Shown piece after piece: positions 7,937 through 18,614 of a stretch of 64,000 nucleotides of DNA (its first letter is position 1; each line of letters begins with the position of its first letter). The DNA comes from Thalassobius sp. Cn5-15 (lineage in GTDB: Bacteria > Pseudomonadota > Alphaproteobacteria > Rhodobacterales > Rhodobacteraceae): NCBI RefSeq assembly GCF_022347685.1, contig NZ_JAKRGF010000004.1, positions 62,001 to 126,000 on the forward strand, in the 5' to 3' direction. A program made the position numbers and the translations under genes. A model generated the notes under the pieces. That model was given only the letters and a program-made list of their open reading frames with translations, searched no databases and was not told where the DNA came from.

Positions 7937-10192
7937 ATGACAAAGCAGAAAATTACGTCAAGTGAGGCGCTGGCCTTTCATTTGGAACCGACCCCTGGCA
8001 AGTGGGAAGTGACCGCAACCGTTCCGATGACCACCCAGCGGGACCTGTCCTTGGCCTATTCGCCGGGCGTTGCTGTCCCCTGTGAGGCGATCGCGGAAAA
8101 CCCTGAACTGGCCTATGATTACACCAACAAGGGCAACCTTGTCGCGGTGATTTCCAACGGCACCGCAGTGTTGGGTCTGGGTAATTTGGGTGCTTTGGGA
8201 TCGAAACCGGTGATGGAGGGTAAATCGGTCCTGTTCAAGCGGTTTGCCGATGTAAACTCCATCGATATCGAGCTGGATACCGAAGACCCGGATGAGATCA
8301 TTCAGGCGGTGAAGCTGATGGGCCCGACCTTTGGCGGGATCAACCTAGAGGACATCAAAGCGCCGGAGTGTTTTATCATTGAGCAGAAGCTCAAGGAAGA
8401 GATGGACATTCCCGTGTTCCATGATGACCAGCACGGCACAGCGGTGATCTGCGCCGCGGGCCTGATCAACGCGCTGCATCTGTCGGGTAAGAAGATTGAG
8501 GATGTGAAAATCGTCCTGAACGGGGCAGGGGCGGCGGGGATCGCCTGTATCGAACTGTTGAAGTCGATGGGCGCGCGGCACGAAAACTGCATCGTGTGCG
8601 ATACAAAAGGCGTTATCTATCAAGGTCGTACCGAAGGTATGAACCAGTGGAAGTCGGCCCATGCGGTAAAGACTGAACTGCGCACTCTGGAAGAGGCGAT
8701 GGAAGGTGCTGACGTTTTCCTTGGCGTGTCGGTGAAGGGTGCGGTGACACAGGAAATGGTGCAGGCTATGGCAGAGGATCCTGTGATCTTCGCTATGGCG
8801 AACCCTGACCCTGAGATCACGCCTGAGGAAGCGCATGCTGTGCGTCCTGATGCTATCGTGGCCACCGGTCGATCAGACTATCCGAACCAAGTGAACAATG
8901 TCCTTGGCTTCCCCTATCTGTTCCGTGGCGCGCTGGATATTCATGCCCGTGCTATCAATGATGAAATGAAGATCGCCTGCGCCGAAGCGCTGGCCGAACT
9001 GGCGCGTGAGGACGTGCCGGATGAGGTGGCCATGGCCTATGGCAAGTCGCTGTCTTTTGGTCGTGATTACATTATTCCTACACCCTTTGATCCGCGTTTG
9101 ATCCACATGATCCCACCGCGTGTGGCCAAGGCAGGCATGGACACAGGTGCTGCCCGTCGTCCGATCATTGATATGGATGGCTATGAGCTGTCGTTGAAAT
9201 CGCGGATGGATCCGACGGCCAACGTGATGCGTGGCATTCACGCCCGTGCCCGCAAAGCGCAGGCGCGGATGATCTTTGCTGAGGGGGATGATCCCCGTGT
9301 GCTGCGTGCTGCCGTGCAGTATCAGCGCGCCGGTTTCGGTAAGGCGCTTGTGGTGGGTCGAGATGCAGAGGTGAAGGCCAAGCTGGAAGCGGCCGGTATG
9401 GGCGACGCGGTGCGCGAGCTGGAGGTGGTCAATGCCGCCAATTCTCGTCATCTGAACCAGTATAAGGATTTCCTTTATAAGCGTCTGCAGCGAAAAGGGT
9501 TTGACCGTCATGACGTGCATCGTCTGGCCAGCCGTGACCGCCATGTGTTTTCATCTCTGATGCTGGCGCATGGGCATGCGGATGGCCTGATCACCGGTGC
9601 CACGCGCAAGTCCGCCTATGTGATGGAGCTGATCAACCACGTCTTCGACGCCGATGCGGCGCATGGGGCTGTGGGTGTAACTGCGCTGTTGCACAAGGGT
9701 CGAATCGTGCTGATTGCCGATACGTTGGTGCATGAATGGCCGGACGAGCAGGATCTGGCGACGATCGCTGAGAGGTCTGCCGATGTGGCCCGTCACATGG
9801 GGCTGGAGCCGCGCGTGGCCTTCGTCAGCTTCTCCACCTTTGGCTATCCGGATTCGGAACGTGCGAATAAAATGCATATCGCGCCACAGGTTCTGGAAGC
9901 ACGCGGCGTGGATTTCGAGTTCGAGGGCGAAATGACCGTCGATGTGGCCCTGAACACCACCGCGCAGGAAGCCTATCCATTCCAGCGCCTCAGCGGTCCT
10001 GCGAACGTGCTGGTGGTGCCTGCGCGCCACTCGGCGTCGATCTCGGTTAAGTTGATGCAGGAAATGGCAGGGGCCACGGTGATTGGCCCGATTTTGGCGG
10101 GTATCGACAACTCGATCCAGATTTGTTCGACCAACTCTACCGCCAACGACATCCTGAACATGGCGGTTCTGGCGTCTTGTAAAGTAGGCTAA
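7937..10192 (+). CDS. maeB: NADP-dependent malic enzyme with C-terminal phosphotransacetylase-like domain
   Basis: 751 residues, matching the long MaeB class. The N-terminal half (about 1-430) is a malic enzyme: [27 protein letters not shown] and the nucleotide-binding [11 protein letters not shown]. The C-terminal part (about 430-751) resembles phosphotransacetylase ([28 protein letters not shown], then [12 protein letters not shown]). In this class the C-terminal domain is regulatory (acetyl-CoA responsive) rather than a working transacetylase. The reaction is oxidative decarboxylation of malate to pyruvate, yielding NADPH for biosynthesis. It stands alone, divergent from mutS, with its own terminator. 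Confidence 0.97.
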   Translation: MTKQKITSSEALAFHLEPTPGKWEVTATVPMTTQRDLSLAYSPGVAVPCEAIAENPELAYDYTNKGNLVAVISNGTAVLGLGNLGALGSKPVMEGKSVLFKRFADVNSIDIELDTEDPDEIIQAVKLMGPTFGGINLEDIKAPECFIIEQKLKEEMDIPVFHDDQHGTAVICAAGLINALHLSGKKIEDVKIVLNGAGAAGIACIELLKSMGARHENCIVCDTKGVIYQGRTEGMNQWKSAHAVKTELRTLEEAMEGADVFLGVSVKGAVTQEMVQAMAEDPVIFAMANPDPEITPEEAHAVRPDAIVATGRSDYPNQVNNVLGFPYLFRGALDIHARAINDEMKIACAEALAELAREDVPDEVAMAYGKSLSFGRDYIIPTPFDPRLIHMIPPRVAKAGMDTGAARRPIIDMDGYELSLKSRMDPTANVMRGIHARARKAQARMIFAEGDDPRVLRAAVQYQRAGFGKALVVGRDAEVKAKLEAAGMGDAVRELEVVNAANSRHLNQYKDFLYKRLQRKGFDRHDVHRLASRDRHVFSSLMLAHGHADGLITGATRKSAYVMELINHVFDADAAHGAVGVTALLHKGRIVLIADTLVHEWPDEQDLATIAERSADVARHMGLEPRVAFVSFSTFGYPDSERANKMHIAPQVLEARGVDFEFEGEMTVDVALNTTAQEAYPFQRLSGPANVLVVPARHSASISVKLMQEMAGATVIGPILAGIDNSIQICSTNSTANDILNMAVLASCKVG

Positions 10193-10214
10193 GCGACTGC
10201 AAATAAATAGGATT

Positions 10215-10248
10215 AACGCGCCTGATGGAGTGATCCGTCGGGCGTTTT
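10215..10248 (+). terminator. Intrinsic terminator after maeB
   Basis: AACGC(G)CC pairs with GGGCGTT around a 15-20 base loop and runs into TTTT, starting about 20 bases after the maeB stop. Downstream, at 10261-10278, is a second perfect hairpin (CCCTCCC/GGGAGGG) without a T tract. Confidence 0.75.
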
Positions 10249-10361
10249 CTGTTGAGCGCTCCCTCCCTTGGGGGAGGGTCTGGCGCGGCCCTTACGGGCT
10301 TTAGCGCGCTCTTGCCTTTGATCCACATTCTACGCCATCTTGCGCCAAATGGAGGCACGTC

Positions 10362-11237
10362 ATGGCAATCTGGAACCTCGGATCGATCAATGCGGATCAC
10401 TTCTATCGGCTCGATCATATTCCCGCCCCCGGTGAAACGATCCTCAGCGGCGGATTGACCACGGGTCTGGGCGGCAAAGGCGCGAATATGTCCGTGGCAG
10501 CGGCCCGTGCTGGTGCGCGTGTGACCCATATCGGCGCGGTTGGACGCGATGGGGGTTGGGCTGTAGAACGCCTGCTGGAATACGGTGTTGATACGCGCCA
10601 GATCGCCACCAGTGTCGATGCTACAGGTCATGCCATCATCATGTTGGACCCAAGCGGTGAGAATTCGATCATCGTGCACCCCGGTGCCAATGTGACCATC
10701 CCGACAGACCAGATTGGTATTGCCCTGACAGAGGCCACGCCGGGTGATACCTTGTTGATGCAGAACGAAACAAATGCCCAAAGTTTTGCCGCTGATACAG
10801 CAGTGAAACTGGGCCTGCGCGTCGCCTACGCCGCAGCTCCATTTGAGGCAGAGGCAACCCGTGCCGTGCTGCCGCAGGTCGATCTGTTGTTTCTGAACGC
10901 AGTTGAGATGGCCCAGTTGAGCGCCGCAACAGGACAGGGGCCAGCAGATCTGGGTGTACAGACTGTCGTGGTGACCAAGGGCGCGGCGGGCTGCACACTG
11001 TATGATCAAGCGGCGGGCTGGGCGGCGCAGGACATTCCTGCGCCGGAGGTTGCGGTGGTCGACACCACCGGCGCGGGTGATACGTTCACCGGCTATTTCC
11101 TCGCCGCGCTGGATCGTGGTGCGCCGTTATTGGCAGCGGCCGAGCTGGCGATCAAGGCGTCGGCGCTGATGGTTACCCGTGCAGGCACCGCGGATGTGAT
11201 CCCCGACCTCAAAGAGGTGCTGGACTGGGCCGTCTGA
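10362..11237 (+). CDS. PfkB-family sugar kinase (ribokinase-like)
   Basis: 291 residues with both PfkB signatures: GLGGKGANMSVAAARAGA near residue 38, and the catalytic DTTGAGDTFTGYFLAAL near residue 230, where the second Asp is the base. The overall layout, including an N-terminal NADHFYRLDHIPAPGET lid segment, is closest to ribokinases (rbsK). No sugar transporter or ribose pathway gene is adjacent, so the substrate cannot be read from context. It lies between maeB and radC, all on the plus strand, but with its own upstream gap of about 170 bases. Confidence 0.88.
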   Translation: MAIWNLGSINADHFYRLDHIPAPGETILSGGLTTGLGGKGANMSVAAARAGARVTHIGAVGRDGGWAVERLLEYGVDTRQIATSVDATGHAIIMLDPSGENSIIVHPGANVTIPTDQIGIALTEATPGDTLLMQNETNAQSFAADTAVKLGLRVAYAAAPFEAEATRAVLPQVDLLFLNAVEMAQLSAATGQGPADLGVQTVVVTKGAAGCTLYDQAAGWAAQDIPAPEVAVVDTTGAGDTFTGYFLAALDRGAPLLAAAELAIKASALMVTRAGTADVIPDLKEVLDWAV

Positions 11238-11285
11238 GGTGGCTGTTCGGGGCGATTAACCAGATGCTAACCACTCTGCGCCAAT

Positions 11286-12056
11286 GTGGAGCGTATGAGA
11301 GAGCTAGGCGAATCCCCTTTTCCGCTGTTTGATCACGCATCGCGCGTGCATGCGCCTGTTGTGAAGCCTAAGGCGCCGAAACAGCCCAGCTATATTCAGG
11401 GGCACCGTAAACGCCTGCAAAAACGATTTCTGGACGGTGGTTCGGACGCGTTGCCGGATTACGAATTGTTGGAATTGGTCCTGTTCAACGCCATCCCGCG
11501 TCAGGATGTGAAACCGCTGGCCTATCGCCTGTTGAACACCTTCGGTGATTTCAACAATGTGCTGTCCGCCCCCATCCCCCGTTTGCGGGAAGTGGACGGT
11601 GTCGGTCCCGGTGTCATATGTGAATTAAAGGTGGTGGAGGCTGCCGCGCATCGTCTGTCCCGCGCGCGGGTGCTGAAACGGCAGGTGGTTAGCAGCTGGG
11701 AGGCGTTGCTGGATTATTGTCACACCACAATGGCGCACCGCGATACGGAACAGTTTCGGGTGCTGTATCTGGATCGCAAAAACGTGCTGATCGCAGATGA
11801 GGCGCAGGCGCAGGGCACCGTTGATCACGTGCCTGTCTACCCGCGCGAGGTGGTGAAACGCGCTCTAGAGGTGAACGCATCCGCTCTTATTTTGGTACAC
11901 AATCACCCCTCCGGCGATCCCACGCCATCACAAGCTGATATCGACATGACGCAGCAGATTGCATTGGCGGCGCAGGCACTGAACCTGACGCTGCATGATC
12001 ACCTGATCATCGGCAGATCACAGGAGGTTTCCTTTCGCAGCGAAGGTTTGTTGTAA
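11286..12056 (+). CDS. radC: RadC-family JAB/MPN-domain protein
   Basis: About 256 residues. The N-terminal helical region has RadC helix-hairpin-helix character (PDYELLELVLFNAIPRQD, then LREVDGVGPGVICELK). The C-terminal MPN domain has the JAMM metal-binding motif HNHPSGDPTPSQAD and the downstream SFRSEGLL. Despite the name, a direct role in DNA repair is not established for this family, and function is uncertain. Start is ambiguous: GTG 11286 gives the longest frame, and ATG 11295 is preceded at short distance by GTGGAG. It converges with the envelope pair at 12067. Confidence 0.9.
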   Translation: MERMRELGESPFPLFDHASRVHAPVVKPKAPKQPSYIQGHRKRLQKRFLDGGSDALPDYELLELVLFNAIPRQDVKPLAYRLLNTFGDFNNVLSAPIPRLREVDGVGPGVICELKVVEAAAHRLSRARVLKRQVVSSWEALLDYCHTTMAHRDTEQFRVLYLDRKNVLIADEAQAQGTVDHVPVYPREVVKRALEVNASALILVHNHPSGDPTPSQADIDMTQQIALAAQALNLTLHDHLIIGRSQEVSFRSEGLL

Positions 12057-12066
12057 CGTGGGGCCG

Positions 12067-13629
12067 TTAGTGCACCCAAACCTCAACACGACGGTTCACC
12101 TGGCGACCCCAGGCGCTGTCATCACAGGCCATTGGCAGCGCCTCGCCAAATCCCCGCGCATTGAGTGTCAGCTGTTCTAGGTTTGCCGTCTCTGCCGCCT
12201 GCTTCACAGCCAGCAGGACCGCGCCCGCCCGTTTTTCGGCGATCCTTTGATTGGCAGCCGCGCCGCCATTGCCATCGCTGAAACCTGCAAACAACAGGTC
12301 ACGGGCATCGTACTGTCCCGCCTCCAAGGCCTGCGCCAGAAGGGCGACGTTTGATCGTGATTGCGCATCCAGGCGCGCCGACCCCGCTTCAAACCTGAAA
12401 GACAGAGATAGACGTTTGCGATCGGATAGATCGGATACCATGGTTTGCAGCGCCTTCAGTCCGACTTCTGGTCCTGCTTGGGCGATGGCATTGGCAAAAC
12501 GGTCACCTTGGTCGCGGATCGCAATCTCTTCGGGTGCCTGATCAGTCAGGCCAGCGCGGCGAATGACCAACTGCGCAGCATCAGACCGGGTGAAACGGAT
12601 GAAATCACGGCCCAGTTTCGGCAATCGCCGGGCGGGCAGGTACAGGAACATCGGTGCAGACAGGGGATAATCTTCGGTTTTCAGGCTCAATCGATCGGCC
12701 AGCAGGCTGAACCCGCAGGCGCCAGTCAGGCCCAGTGTTTTGTTCGCGCCTGCCGCACTGGCGCTGATCAGCCCCAGACCAAAGGGGTCCTGTGCCACGG
12801 CTTTGCCCAGTGCCTGATCGCTGATGTGGCGCAGCGCACCTTCGGTCAGTGTTCCACCAGCGGGGCGCAAAAGACGATCCACCACCACTTGCCATATGCC
12901 CGCGCTCTCGTTGCGCAGGTGTAGTGTGATAGGTGCATCGGGCCCGCCCAAATCGGACCAGTTGGTGATCCGACCTGTCAGTATCGCTGCCAGTTTCGGA
13001 GTAGAGATTTTGGCGACTGGATTGTCTTGCGCCACCACTGGCACCAATCCGTCCAGCGCCAGAACACGGCCGCGGCGCGCATCCTGCATGTCGCCCAGAC
13101 CTGCCAGCATCGCATCACTGCGTTCGCGTGGTCGCATTTCGCGTTGGGCCATCACGATGTCCGCGTCATTGGCCAGCAAATCGGTAAATCCCTGATCCGT
13201 ATTGGCCAATAAAATGGTCAACACACCGACGAAGCGTGCGTTGGCCGCATCTTCTAGCGTCAGAACCAGTTCATTTGTGTTGGGCTGGGTGCGGGTCACG
13301 CGATATCCCTGACGGTCGGCAAAGGCCTGGATCAGTGCAGGGACCAACAACCGGCCCATGGTCTCGGAGCCCGAAAAGGTCAGGCGCGCCACGTAATCGG
13401 TCAGGTTTGGGCAGGCGGGCCCGTCGCACAAGACGCCGGATCCATCAACGGTCAGTTCGCCATAAAGGGTTTGAACGCGGTAAAATTCACCATCAAAGCC
13501 CAGCAAATCGCCAGAGATTTCGACAGTGCCGTCGGGCGATGTCAAAGTGACGTCCTGCGCCAAAACGGTTTGAACCATCGCGCTGATAAGAAAAAGTGCG
13601 GCGCAAACCGCCGCACGCAAAATAACCAT
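12067..13629 (-). CDS. Periplasmic PBP-like (phosphate-binding type) domain fused to OmpA-like domain
   Basis: 520 residues. A signal peptide covers residues 1-24 (ILRAAVCAALFLISAMVQTVLA). A short N-terminal domain with a Cys pair (VLCDGPACP) is followed, about residues 75-335, by a PstS-like substrate-binding domain (LTFSGSETMGRLLVPALIQAF; LALDGLVPVVA; ITNWSDLGG). The last 120 residues are an OmpA-like peptidoglycan-binding domain (FRFEAGSARLDAQSR, LFAGFSDGNGG, NRRVEVWV). It is probably a periplasmic protein tethered to the cell wall. ATG 13629 is chosen for its AGGGG site and the signal peptide; a GTG at 13659 is possible. It follows the 343-residue gene closely. Ligand unknown. Confidence 0.8.
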   Translation of the reverse strand: MVILRAAVCAALFLISAMVQTVLAQDVTLTSPDGTVEISGDLLGFDGEFYRVQTLYGELTVDGSGVLCDGPACPNLTDYVARLTFSGSETMGRLLVPALIQAFADRQGYRVTRTQPNTNELVLTLEDAANARFVGVLTILLANTDQGFTDLLANDADIVMAQREMRPRERSDAMLAGLGDMQDARRGRVLALDGLVPVVAQDNPVAKISTPKLAAILTGRITNWSDLGGPDAPITLHLRNESAGIWQVVVDRLLRPAGGTLTEGALRHISDQALGKAVAQDPFGLGLISASAAGANKTLGLTGACGFSLLADRLSLKTEDYPLSAPMFLYLPARRLPKLGRDFIRFTRSDAAQLVIRRAGLTDQAPEEIAIRDQGDRFANAIAQAGPEVGLKALQTMVSDLSDRKRLSLSFRFEAGSARLDAQSRSNVALLAQALEAGQYDARDLLFAGFSDGNGGAAANQRIAEKRAGAVLLAVKQAAETANLEQLTLNARGFGEALPMACDDSAWGRQVNRRVEVWVH

Positions 13630-13662
13630 TCCGCTTGCCCCTGCCTGAGGTGTTTCCACCGC

Positions 13663-14694
13663 TTAACGTGCGGCGAGTTTCAGGTCTTGTAGCAGGTTTT
13701 TCAACAACAGAAAGTCACCAACCGTGTCACAGCCCGGCACAGCCAGCGACAGTTCGCGCACCTCTAACTGGCCACTGGGATGCCATTGGATCGCTTCGGC
13801 CTGAATGTCGCGGTTGCAGTTGGCGGCTGTCACTTCGGCCTCAACAGACAGTTGGACGTTGCCGCTTTCGGCCCGTGTGACGGGGACGGTGTAGACCTCC
13901 GCACGGTAGCTTTCGGTCAGGTCGCGGTCCCCTAGCAGGATCATCTGGCCCTCCGCTTCGGTTGTGCTGAGGGCGCCAGACCAGACATGGCCTTCTTCGC
14001 CGTGGCCGGCACCGAATTCATGGGCGTGTAGGCTGATGCCCAGATCCCCACGCCATTGTGCGGCAGCGCGTTCATATTGGCCCATATCTGGCACCATGAC
14101 GTGGCCGACAGCGCCGTCGCCATTGCCCAGATCAGCGATAAATACGGCAGAGTCTGAAAGTGCGGGCGCAGTCACAACCAACTGACCGTTTGCATCAGTG
14201 AGGTGGGTGAACATCAGCCCGTTGTGGTGCAGCGTAACGCGCTGACCCGGCAGGCAGGGCGCGTCGAGGGAGATCAGAACCATCGCGCCTGTCTGAGCCG
14301 TCAGGGTGATTGCGGGATCGCAGGCGCGATCCTCAACCTCCAGAAGGGGGGGCGCCAGATCCTCAAACGGGGCGGTGCTGACCAACTGGTCCAGTTGCAG
14401 CGCACCGGAAGTTTCGGCGATGTTTTTAGTGGGGTTTACGGGCTTGGACGGCGCAGACGTTTCTGCAATCGCTGGAGTCGGATCGGCGGCGCCAACTGTC
14501 AGTGTGATATCGGTGAGGGCGAATGCATCAGAGCGAGCGGTCTGTTGTGCATTTTGCACAGTTGCCGAGGAGACGCCCTGAACGGTCGTGCCATTTTGCA
14601 TAAAGAAGCCGATAGCGAAAACCATGGCCAGCGATACGGCGGCCATCTGGTAACGTTGTGTCTGCTTTGTTTCCTTCGTCAGTGCCTTGGTCAT
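13663..14694 (-). CDS. Membrane-anchored protein of unknown function, beside secA
   Basis: 343 residues. A basic N-terminus (MTKALTKETKQTQRYQ) precedes one hydrophobic segment (AAVSLAMVFAIGFFM, about 17-31), then a Ser/Thr/Ala-rich linker to about residue 95 and a periplasmic domain rich in beta strands (AITLTAQTGAMVLISLDAPC, GDFLLLKNLLQDLKLA). Predicted topology is N-in with a periplasmic C-terminal domain containing a few Cys. GGAGGCGGGACA before ATG 14694 fixes the start. It lies between secA and the PBP-OmpA gene, all on the minus strand, suggesting an envelope role with that neighbour. I recognise no enzymatic motif. Confidence 0.7.
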   Translation of the reverse strand: MTKALTKETKQTQRYQMAAVSLAMVFAIGFFMQNGTTVQGVSSATVQNAQQTARSDAFALTDITLTVGAADPTPAIAETSAPSKPVNPTKNIAETSGALQLDQLVSTAPFEDLAPPLLEVEDRACDPAITLTAQTGAMVLISLDAPCLPGQRVTLHHNGLMFTHLTDANGQLVVTAPALSDSAVFIADLGNGDGAVGHVMVPDMGQYERAAAQWRGDLGISLHAHEFGAGHGEEGHVWSGALSTTEAEGQMILLGDRDLTESYRAEVYTVPVTRAESGNVQLSVEAEVTAANCNRDIQAEAIQWHPSGQLEVRELSLAVPGCDTVGDFLLLKNLLQDLKLAAR

Positions 14695-14760
14695 TGTCCC
14701 GCCTCCGGTCAGAAGAACCCAACCCTGATAAAACGCGGCAAAAGGGGCACAAACATGGCA

Positions 14761-14792
14761 CAGGCGCGGAGTCTTTGGGGACACCGCGCCTG
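14761..14792 (-). terminator. Hairpin between secA and the 343-residue gene
   Basis: A perfect 9-bp stem (CAGGCGCGG with CCGCGCCTG) lies about 40 bases beyond the secA stop. No strong T run follows on the minus strand, so it may be a weak terminator or an mRNA-end hairpin. Confidence 0.45.
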
Positions 14793-14834
14793 TTGATAAG
14801 CGTTTTGTGGGGCGTGGCGGTTAGGCCATCACGA

Positions 14835-17570
14835 TTAGGCGAGGCGCCCGTGGCAGTGTTTGAACTTCTTGCCCGAACCACAGGGGCAGGCATCATTGCG
14901 GCTGGGATTGCCCCAGGTTGTGGGGTCGTTTTCATCAAACCCGTCGACCAGCGGTTCACCTGCCAGTTGCTCAGCGGCCGGTTGCTGGCCGGTGCCAGCC
15001 GCCGGGGCGGGGGCCGCAGCGGCGGCTGCTTGTTGCATCTGTGCCTGTTGGGCCATCATTTGTTCCATGATGGCACGTTGTTCGTCCTCGGTCATCGGGC
15101 GAACCTGACCCAGTTTTTGCGACACATCTTCGCGCAGGCTGTCGAGCAGTGTTTCAAAAAGTTGGAAACTCTCAGTCTTGTACTCGTTCAGCGGATCGCG
15201 CTGCGCGTAGCCTCGAAAACCAACGACAGACCGCAGATGTTCCAGTTTAAGCAGGTGTTCACGCCATTTGGCGTCGATCGTCTGCAGCAGAACCTGCTTT
15301 TCGATGCCGCGCATGTTGTCGGCACCAAAGGCTTCGGCCTTTTCGGCCATGTTGGCATCTGCAGCTTCTTCCATGCGTTCTGCGATATCGTCACCATCAA
15401 CACCCTCTTCATCACCCCAGGTGATGACCGGCACATCCAGGTTCAGCTTTTCAATCGCAGCGGCGTAGAGACCTTCGGTATCCCATTGATCGGCATAGGA
15501 TTTCGGCGGGATATACGTATCCACCAGATCGTCGATCACCTGATCGCGCATGTCCTTGACGATTTCGGACAGGTCCGCAGCCTCCATGATCTCACGGCGC
15601 TGGCCAAAGATGACTTTACGCTGTTCGTTCATCACATCGTCGAATTTCAGCAGTTGCTTACGAATGTCGAAGTTGCGGCCTTCGACCTTCGCCTGCGCGC
15701 GTTCCAGCGATTTGTTGACCCATGGGTGCACAATCGCTTCGCCTTCTTTCATGCCCAGTTTAGACAGCACCGCGTCCAGGCGTTCAGAGCCGAAGATGCG
15801 CATCAGGTCATCTTCAAGGCTGAGGAAGAAGACCGAGCGGCCCGGATCCCCCTGACGGCCAGAACGACCGCGCAGCTGGTTGTCGATGCGGCGGCTTTCG
15901 TGACGTTCTGTGGCCAGAACAAACAGACCGCCTGCATCCTTGACCGCCTGTTCGTCGGCCTCATGCGCTGTTTCGATCTGGTCGCGGATGGTGGCGTGAT
16001 CACCTTCGGGGTTGGCGGCAATCGCTTCCATCACCTTGAACTCAACGTTGCCGCCCAGTTTGATGTCTGTACCACGGCCTGCCATGTTGGTCGCGATGGT
16101 CACGGCGCCCAGTTTGCCGGCGTCGGCGACGATCTGCGCCTCTTGTTCATGCTGGCGGGCGTTCAGAACGTTGTGTGGCACCTCGGCGGCAGTCAGCAGC
16201 TGACTGAGAAATTCGGACTTCTCGATCGAGGTGGTGCCAACCAGAACCGGCTGGCCCTTGGCATGCGCCTCTTTGATCGTCTTAACCGAGGCGTCGAATT
16301 TTTCGCGCACGGTGCGGTAGACCTGATCGTCTTCATCCTTACGGGCAACGGGACGGTTGGTGGGCACTTCAACAACGCCCAGACCGTAGATTTCGGCAAA
16401 CTCCTCTGCCTCGGTCGCGGCGGTGCCGGTCATACCACCCAGTTTGTCGTAGAGACGGAAGTAGTTCTGGAACGTCACCTGTGCCAGCGTCACGTTTTCA
16501 GGCTGGATCTGGCAGCCTTCTTTGGCTTCGATCGCCTGATGTAGGCCTTCGGACAGGCGGCGGCCTGTCATCATACGGCCGGTAAATTCGTCGATCAGCA
16601 CCACGTTGCCGTCACGCACGATATAGTCTTTGTCACGGGTGAACAATTTGTGCGCACGCAGGCCTTGGTTCACGTGGTGAACGATTGTGGTGCTTTCGGG
16701 ATCATACAGGCTCTGCCCCTCGGGCAGGATGCTGTTTTTCAGCAGCAGTTCCTCAAGAAACTCGTTGCCTTCATCGGTGAAAGAGACGTTCTTTGTCTTT
16801 TCATCAATGGTGTAGTGCTCTTCTTGCAGCTCAGGGATCATCTGGTCGATTGCGATGTACATATCGGTGCGATCTTCGGCCGGTCCAGAGATGATCAGCG
16901 GCGTCCGCGCTTCATCCACGAGGATCGAGTCAACCTCATCCACCACGGCAAAATAGTGATCGCGCTGCGCGATTTCCGATAGTTCGGATTTCATGTTGTC
17001 GCGCAGGTAGTCAAAGCCCAGCTCGTTGTTGGTGGCGTAAGTCACGTCACAGGCGTAGGCCTCGCGCTTCTCGCCTTCGGGCTGCTGCGGGTAGACAACG
17101 CCGGTGGTCATGCCAAGGGCGGTGTAGACCTTGCTCATCCATTCGGCGTCTCTTTTGGCAAGGTAGTCATTCACGGTGACGATATGCACACCACGGCCTG
17201 TCAGTGCGTTCAGGTAGGACGGGAAGGTCGCAACCAGCGTTTTACCTTCACCGGTTTTCATTTCCGAAATGTTGCCCTGATGCAGAAATATGCCGCCCAT
17301 CAGCTGGGTGTCAAAGGCGCGCAGACCCAGGGCCCGTTTCGCCGCCTCACGGCAGTTGGCAAAGGCTTCGGGCAGGATTTTGTCTAGGCTTTCACCACCT
17401 GCGACACGCTCTTTAAACTCCGCCGTTTTGTCGATCAGACCCTGATCGGTCAGTTTTTCAAACTCAGGCTCCAGCGCGTTGATCTGCTCCACCAATGGGC
17501 GGGTTGCCTTGACCTTGCGGTCGTTCGGCGTGCCGAAAATCTTCTTGGTAAGCGTTCCGAAACCCAACAT
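14835..17570 (-). CDS. secA: SecA preprotein translocase ATPase
   Basis: About 911 residues. The N-terminal [19 protein letters not shown] is typical of the family; Walker A appears as [11 protein letters not shown], the DEAD-box as [15 protein letters not shown], and the second motor domain has [14 protein letters not shown] and [11 protein letters not shown]. An Ala/Gln/Pro-rich linker leads to the C-terminal zinc-binding tail [14 protein letters not shown], which binds SecB and phospholipids. It drives unfolded preproteins through SecYEG. ATG 17570 is used, since the longer frame to 17639 adds unrelated residues. It is divergent from ppiC; two envelope genes follow it on the same strand. 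Confidence 0.98.
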   Translation of the reverse strand: MLGFGTLTKKIFGTPNDRKVKATRPLVEQINALEPEFEKLTDQGLIDKTAEFKERVAGGESLDKILPEAFANCREAAKRALGLRAFDTQLMGGIFLHQGNISEMKTGEGKTLVATFPSYLNALTGRGVHIVTVNDYLAKRDAEWMSKVYTALGMTTGVVYPQQPEGEKREAYACDVTYATNNELGFDYLRDNMKSELSEIAQRDHYFAVVDEVDSILVDEARTPLIISGPAEDRTDMYIAIDQMIPELQEEHYTIDEKTKNVSFTDEGNEFLEELLLKNSILPEGQSLYDPESTTIVHHVNQGLRAHKLFTRDKDYIVRDGNVVLIDEFTGRMMTGRRLSEGLHQAIEAKEGCQIQPENVTLAQVTFQNYFRLYDKLGGMTGTAATEAEEFAEIYGLGVVEVPTNRPVARKDEDDQVYRTVREKFDASVKTIKEAHAKGQPVLVGTTSIEKSEFLSQLLTAAEVPHNVLNARQHEQEAQIVADAGKLGAVTIATNMAGRGTDIKLGGNVEFKVMEAIAANPEGDHATIRDQIETAHEADEQAVKDAGGLFVLATERHESRRIDNQLRGRSGRQGDPGRSVFFLSLEDDLMRIFGSERLDAVLSKLGMKEGEAIVHPWVNKSLERAQAKVEGRNFDIRKQLLKFDDVMNEQRKVIFGQRREIMEAADLSEIVKDMRDQVIDDLVDTYIPPKSYADQWDTEGLYAAAIEKLNLDVPVITWGDEEGVDGDDIAERMEEAADANMAEKAEAFGADNMRGIEKQVLLQTIDAKWREHLLKLEHLRSVVGFRGYAQRDPLNEYKTESFQLFETLLDSLREDVSQKLGQVRPMTEDEQRAIMEQMMAQQAQMQQAAAAAAPAPAAGTGQQPAAEQLAGEPLVDGFDENDPTTWGNPSRNDACPCGSGKKFKHCHGRLA

Positions 17571-17747
17571 TTTCTTTCCGATCCGGTCATTGACTATAAC
17601 GTGTGGCGCATTTGCTTGCCGCTTGTGTACGCAACGCATAAAACAATTACGAAACCCAGCAATATAATGGCCTCAAAGCGATGTAAGGGGCGGCTGGTGC
17701 AGTGTCAACGTTGCGCACCTTTTGCGCGCCACCAAAGGGCCTTTCCC

Positions 17748-18608
17748 ATGCTGAATCTCTTGTCAAAACGCCTCACTTTCCTGTCAGTCGCCGCTTTTGC
17801 AGCCGCGACGATGCAGCCGTTGCACGCTGATGATGTGCCAACGGTAGACTCTGTCGTGGCTACGGTGAACGGGGCAGAGATCACGCTGGGCCATGTGCTG
17901 CAGTCACGCGCTGCGCTGCCGCAGCAGTATCAGCAGTTGCCCGTTGAGGTATTGCTGCCCGGCCTAATCGACCAGTTGGTCCAGCAGACCCTTCTGTCGC
18001 AAACCGCGGGCGATGCGCCCAAATCGGTGAAGCTGGCCATGGAAAACCACGAACGCACCCTAATGGCTGGCGTGACGCTGGATGCAGTAATTGCCGACGC
18101 GGTGACCGAAGATGCACTGCAAGCGGCCTATGATGCCAGCTACGGTGCAGCAGAACCGACACAGGAATACAACGCCTCCCACATTCTGGTTGAGGATGAA
18201 GCCGCCGCCGCCGCACTGACCAAAGAGGCACGCGAAGGCGCCGATTTTGCTGACCTGGCGAAAGAGCATTCCACCGGCCCGTCCGGCCCCAACGGCGGTC
18301 AACTGGGCTGGTTCGGCACCGGGGCCATGGTGCCCGCGTTTGAGGCGGCGACCATTGCACTGGAACCGGGTGCGATTTCCGAACCGGTTGAAACCCAGTT
18401 CGGCTGGCATGTGATCAAGCTGAACGACGTGCGAGAGAAAGCCGCGCCGACCTTGGACGAGGTCCGCGGTGAACTGGCCGCCCAAGTGCAACAACAGGCG
18501 ATCGAGGCCCGAATCGCAGAACTGACCGAAGGTGCCAGCATTGATCGTAGCGCGGCCGATGCGCTGGACCCCGCGCTGCTGAACAGCATCACGCTGGACG
18601 CGGAGTAA
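17748..18608 (+). CDS. Periplasmic parvulin-type peptidyl-prolyl isomerase (PpiC/SurA-like)
   Basis: 286 residues. The signal peptide (LLSKRLTFLSVAAFAAATMQPLHA) is followed by an N-terminal helical chaperone region and, from about residue 140 to 235, a parvulin domain (YNASHILVEDEAAA, ADFADLAKEHSTGPSGPNGG, LGWFGTGAMVPAFE, PVETQFGWHVIKL). It probably assists folding of outer-membrane proteins delivered by Sec. ATG 17748 is supported by an upstream AAAGGGC site and by the signal peptide. It is six bases upstream of argJ and opposite secA. It ends in an acidic, charged C-terminus. Confidence 0.92.
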   Translation: MLNLLSKRLTFLSVAAFAAATMQPLHADDVPTVDSVVATVNGAEITLGHVLQSRAALPQQYQQLPVEVLLPGLIDQLVQQTLLSQTAGDAPKSVKLAMENHERTLMAGVTLDAVIADAVTEDALQAAYDASYGAAEPTQEYNASHILVEDEAAAAALTKEAREGADFADLAKEHSTGPSGPNGGQLGWFGTGAMVPAFEAATIALEPGAISEPVETQFGWHVIKLNDVREKAAPTLDEVRGELAAQVQQQAIEARIAELTEGASIDRSAADALDPALLNSITLDAE

Positions 18609-18614
18609 ACGCAG

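Noticed and set aside
10258-10310. GC-rich hairpin sequences after the maeB terminator as a repeat element
   Set aside because: One CCCTCCC/GGGAGGG hairpin is present, but I saw no second copy in the window and no mobile-element feature.
14658-16544. Plus-strand open frame of 628 codons opposite secA
   Set aside because: Antisense to secA and to the start of the neighbouring gene; no ribosome site and no recognisable protein motif.
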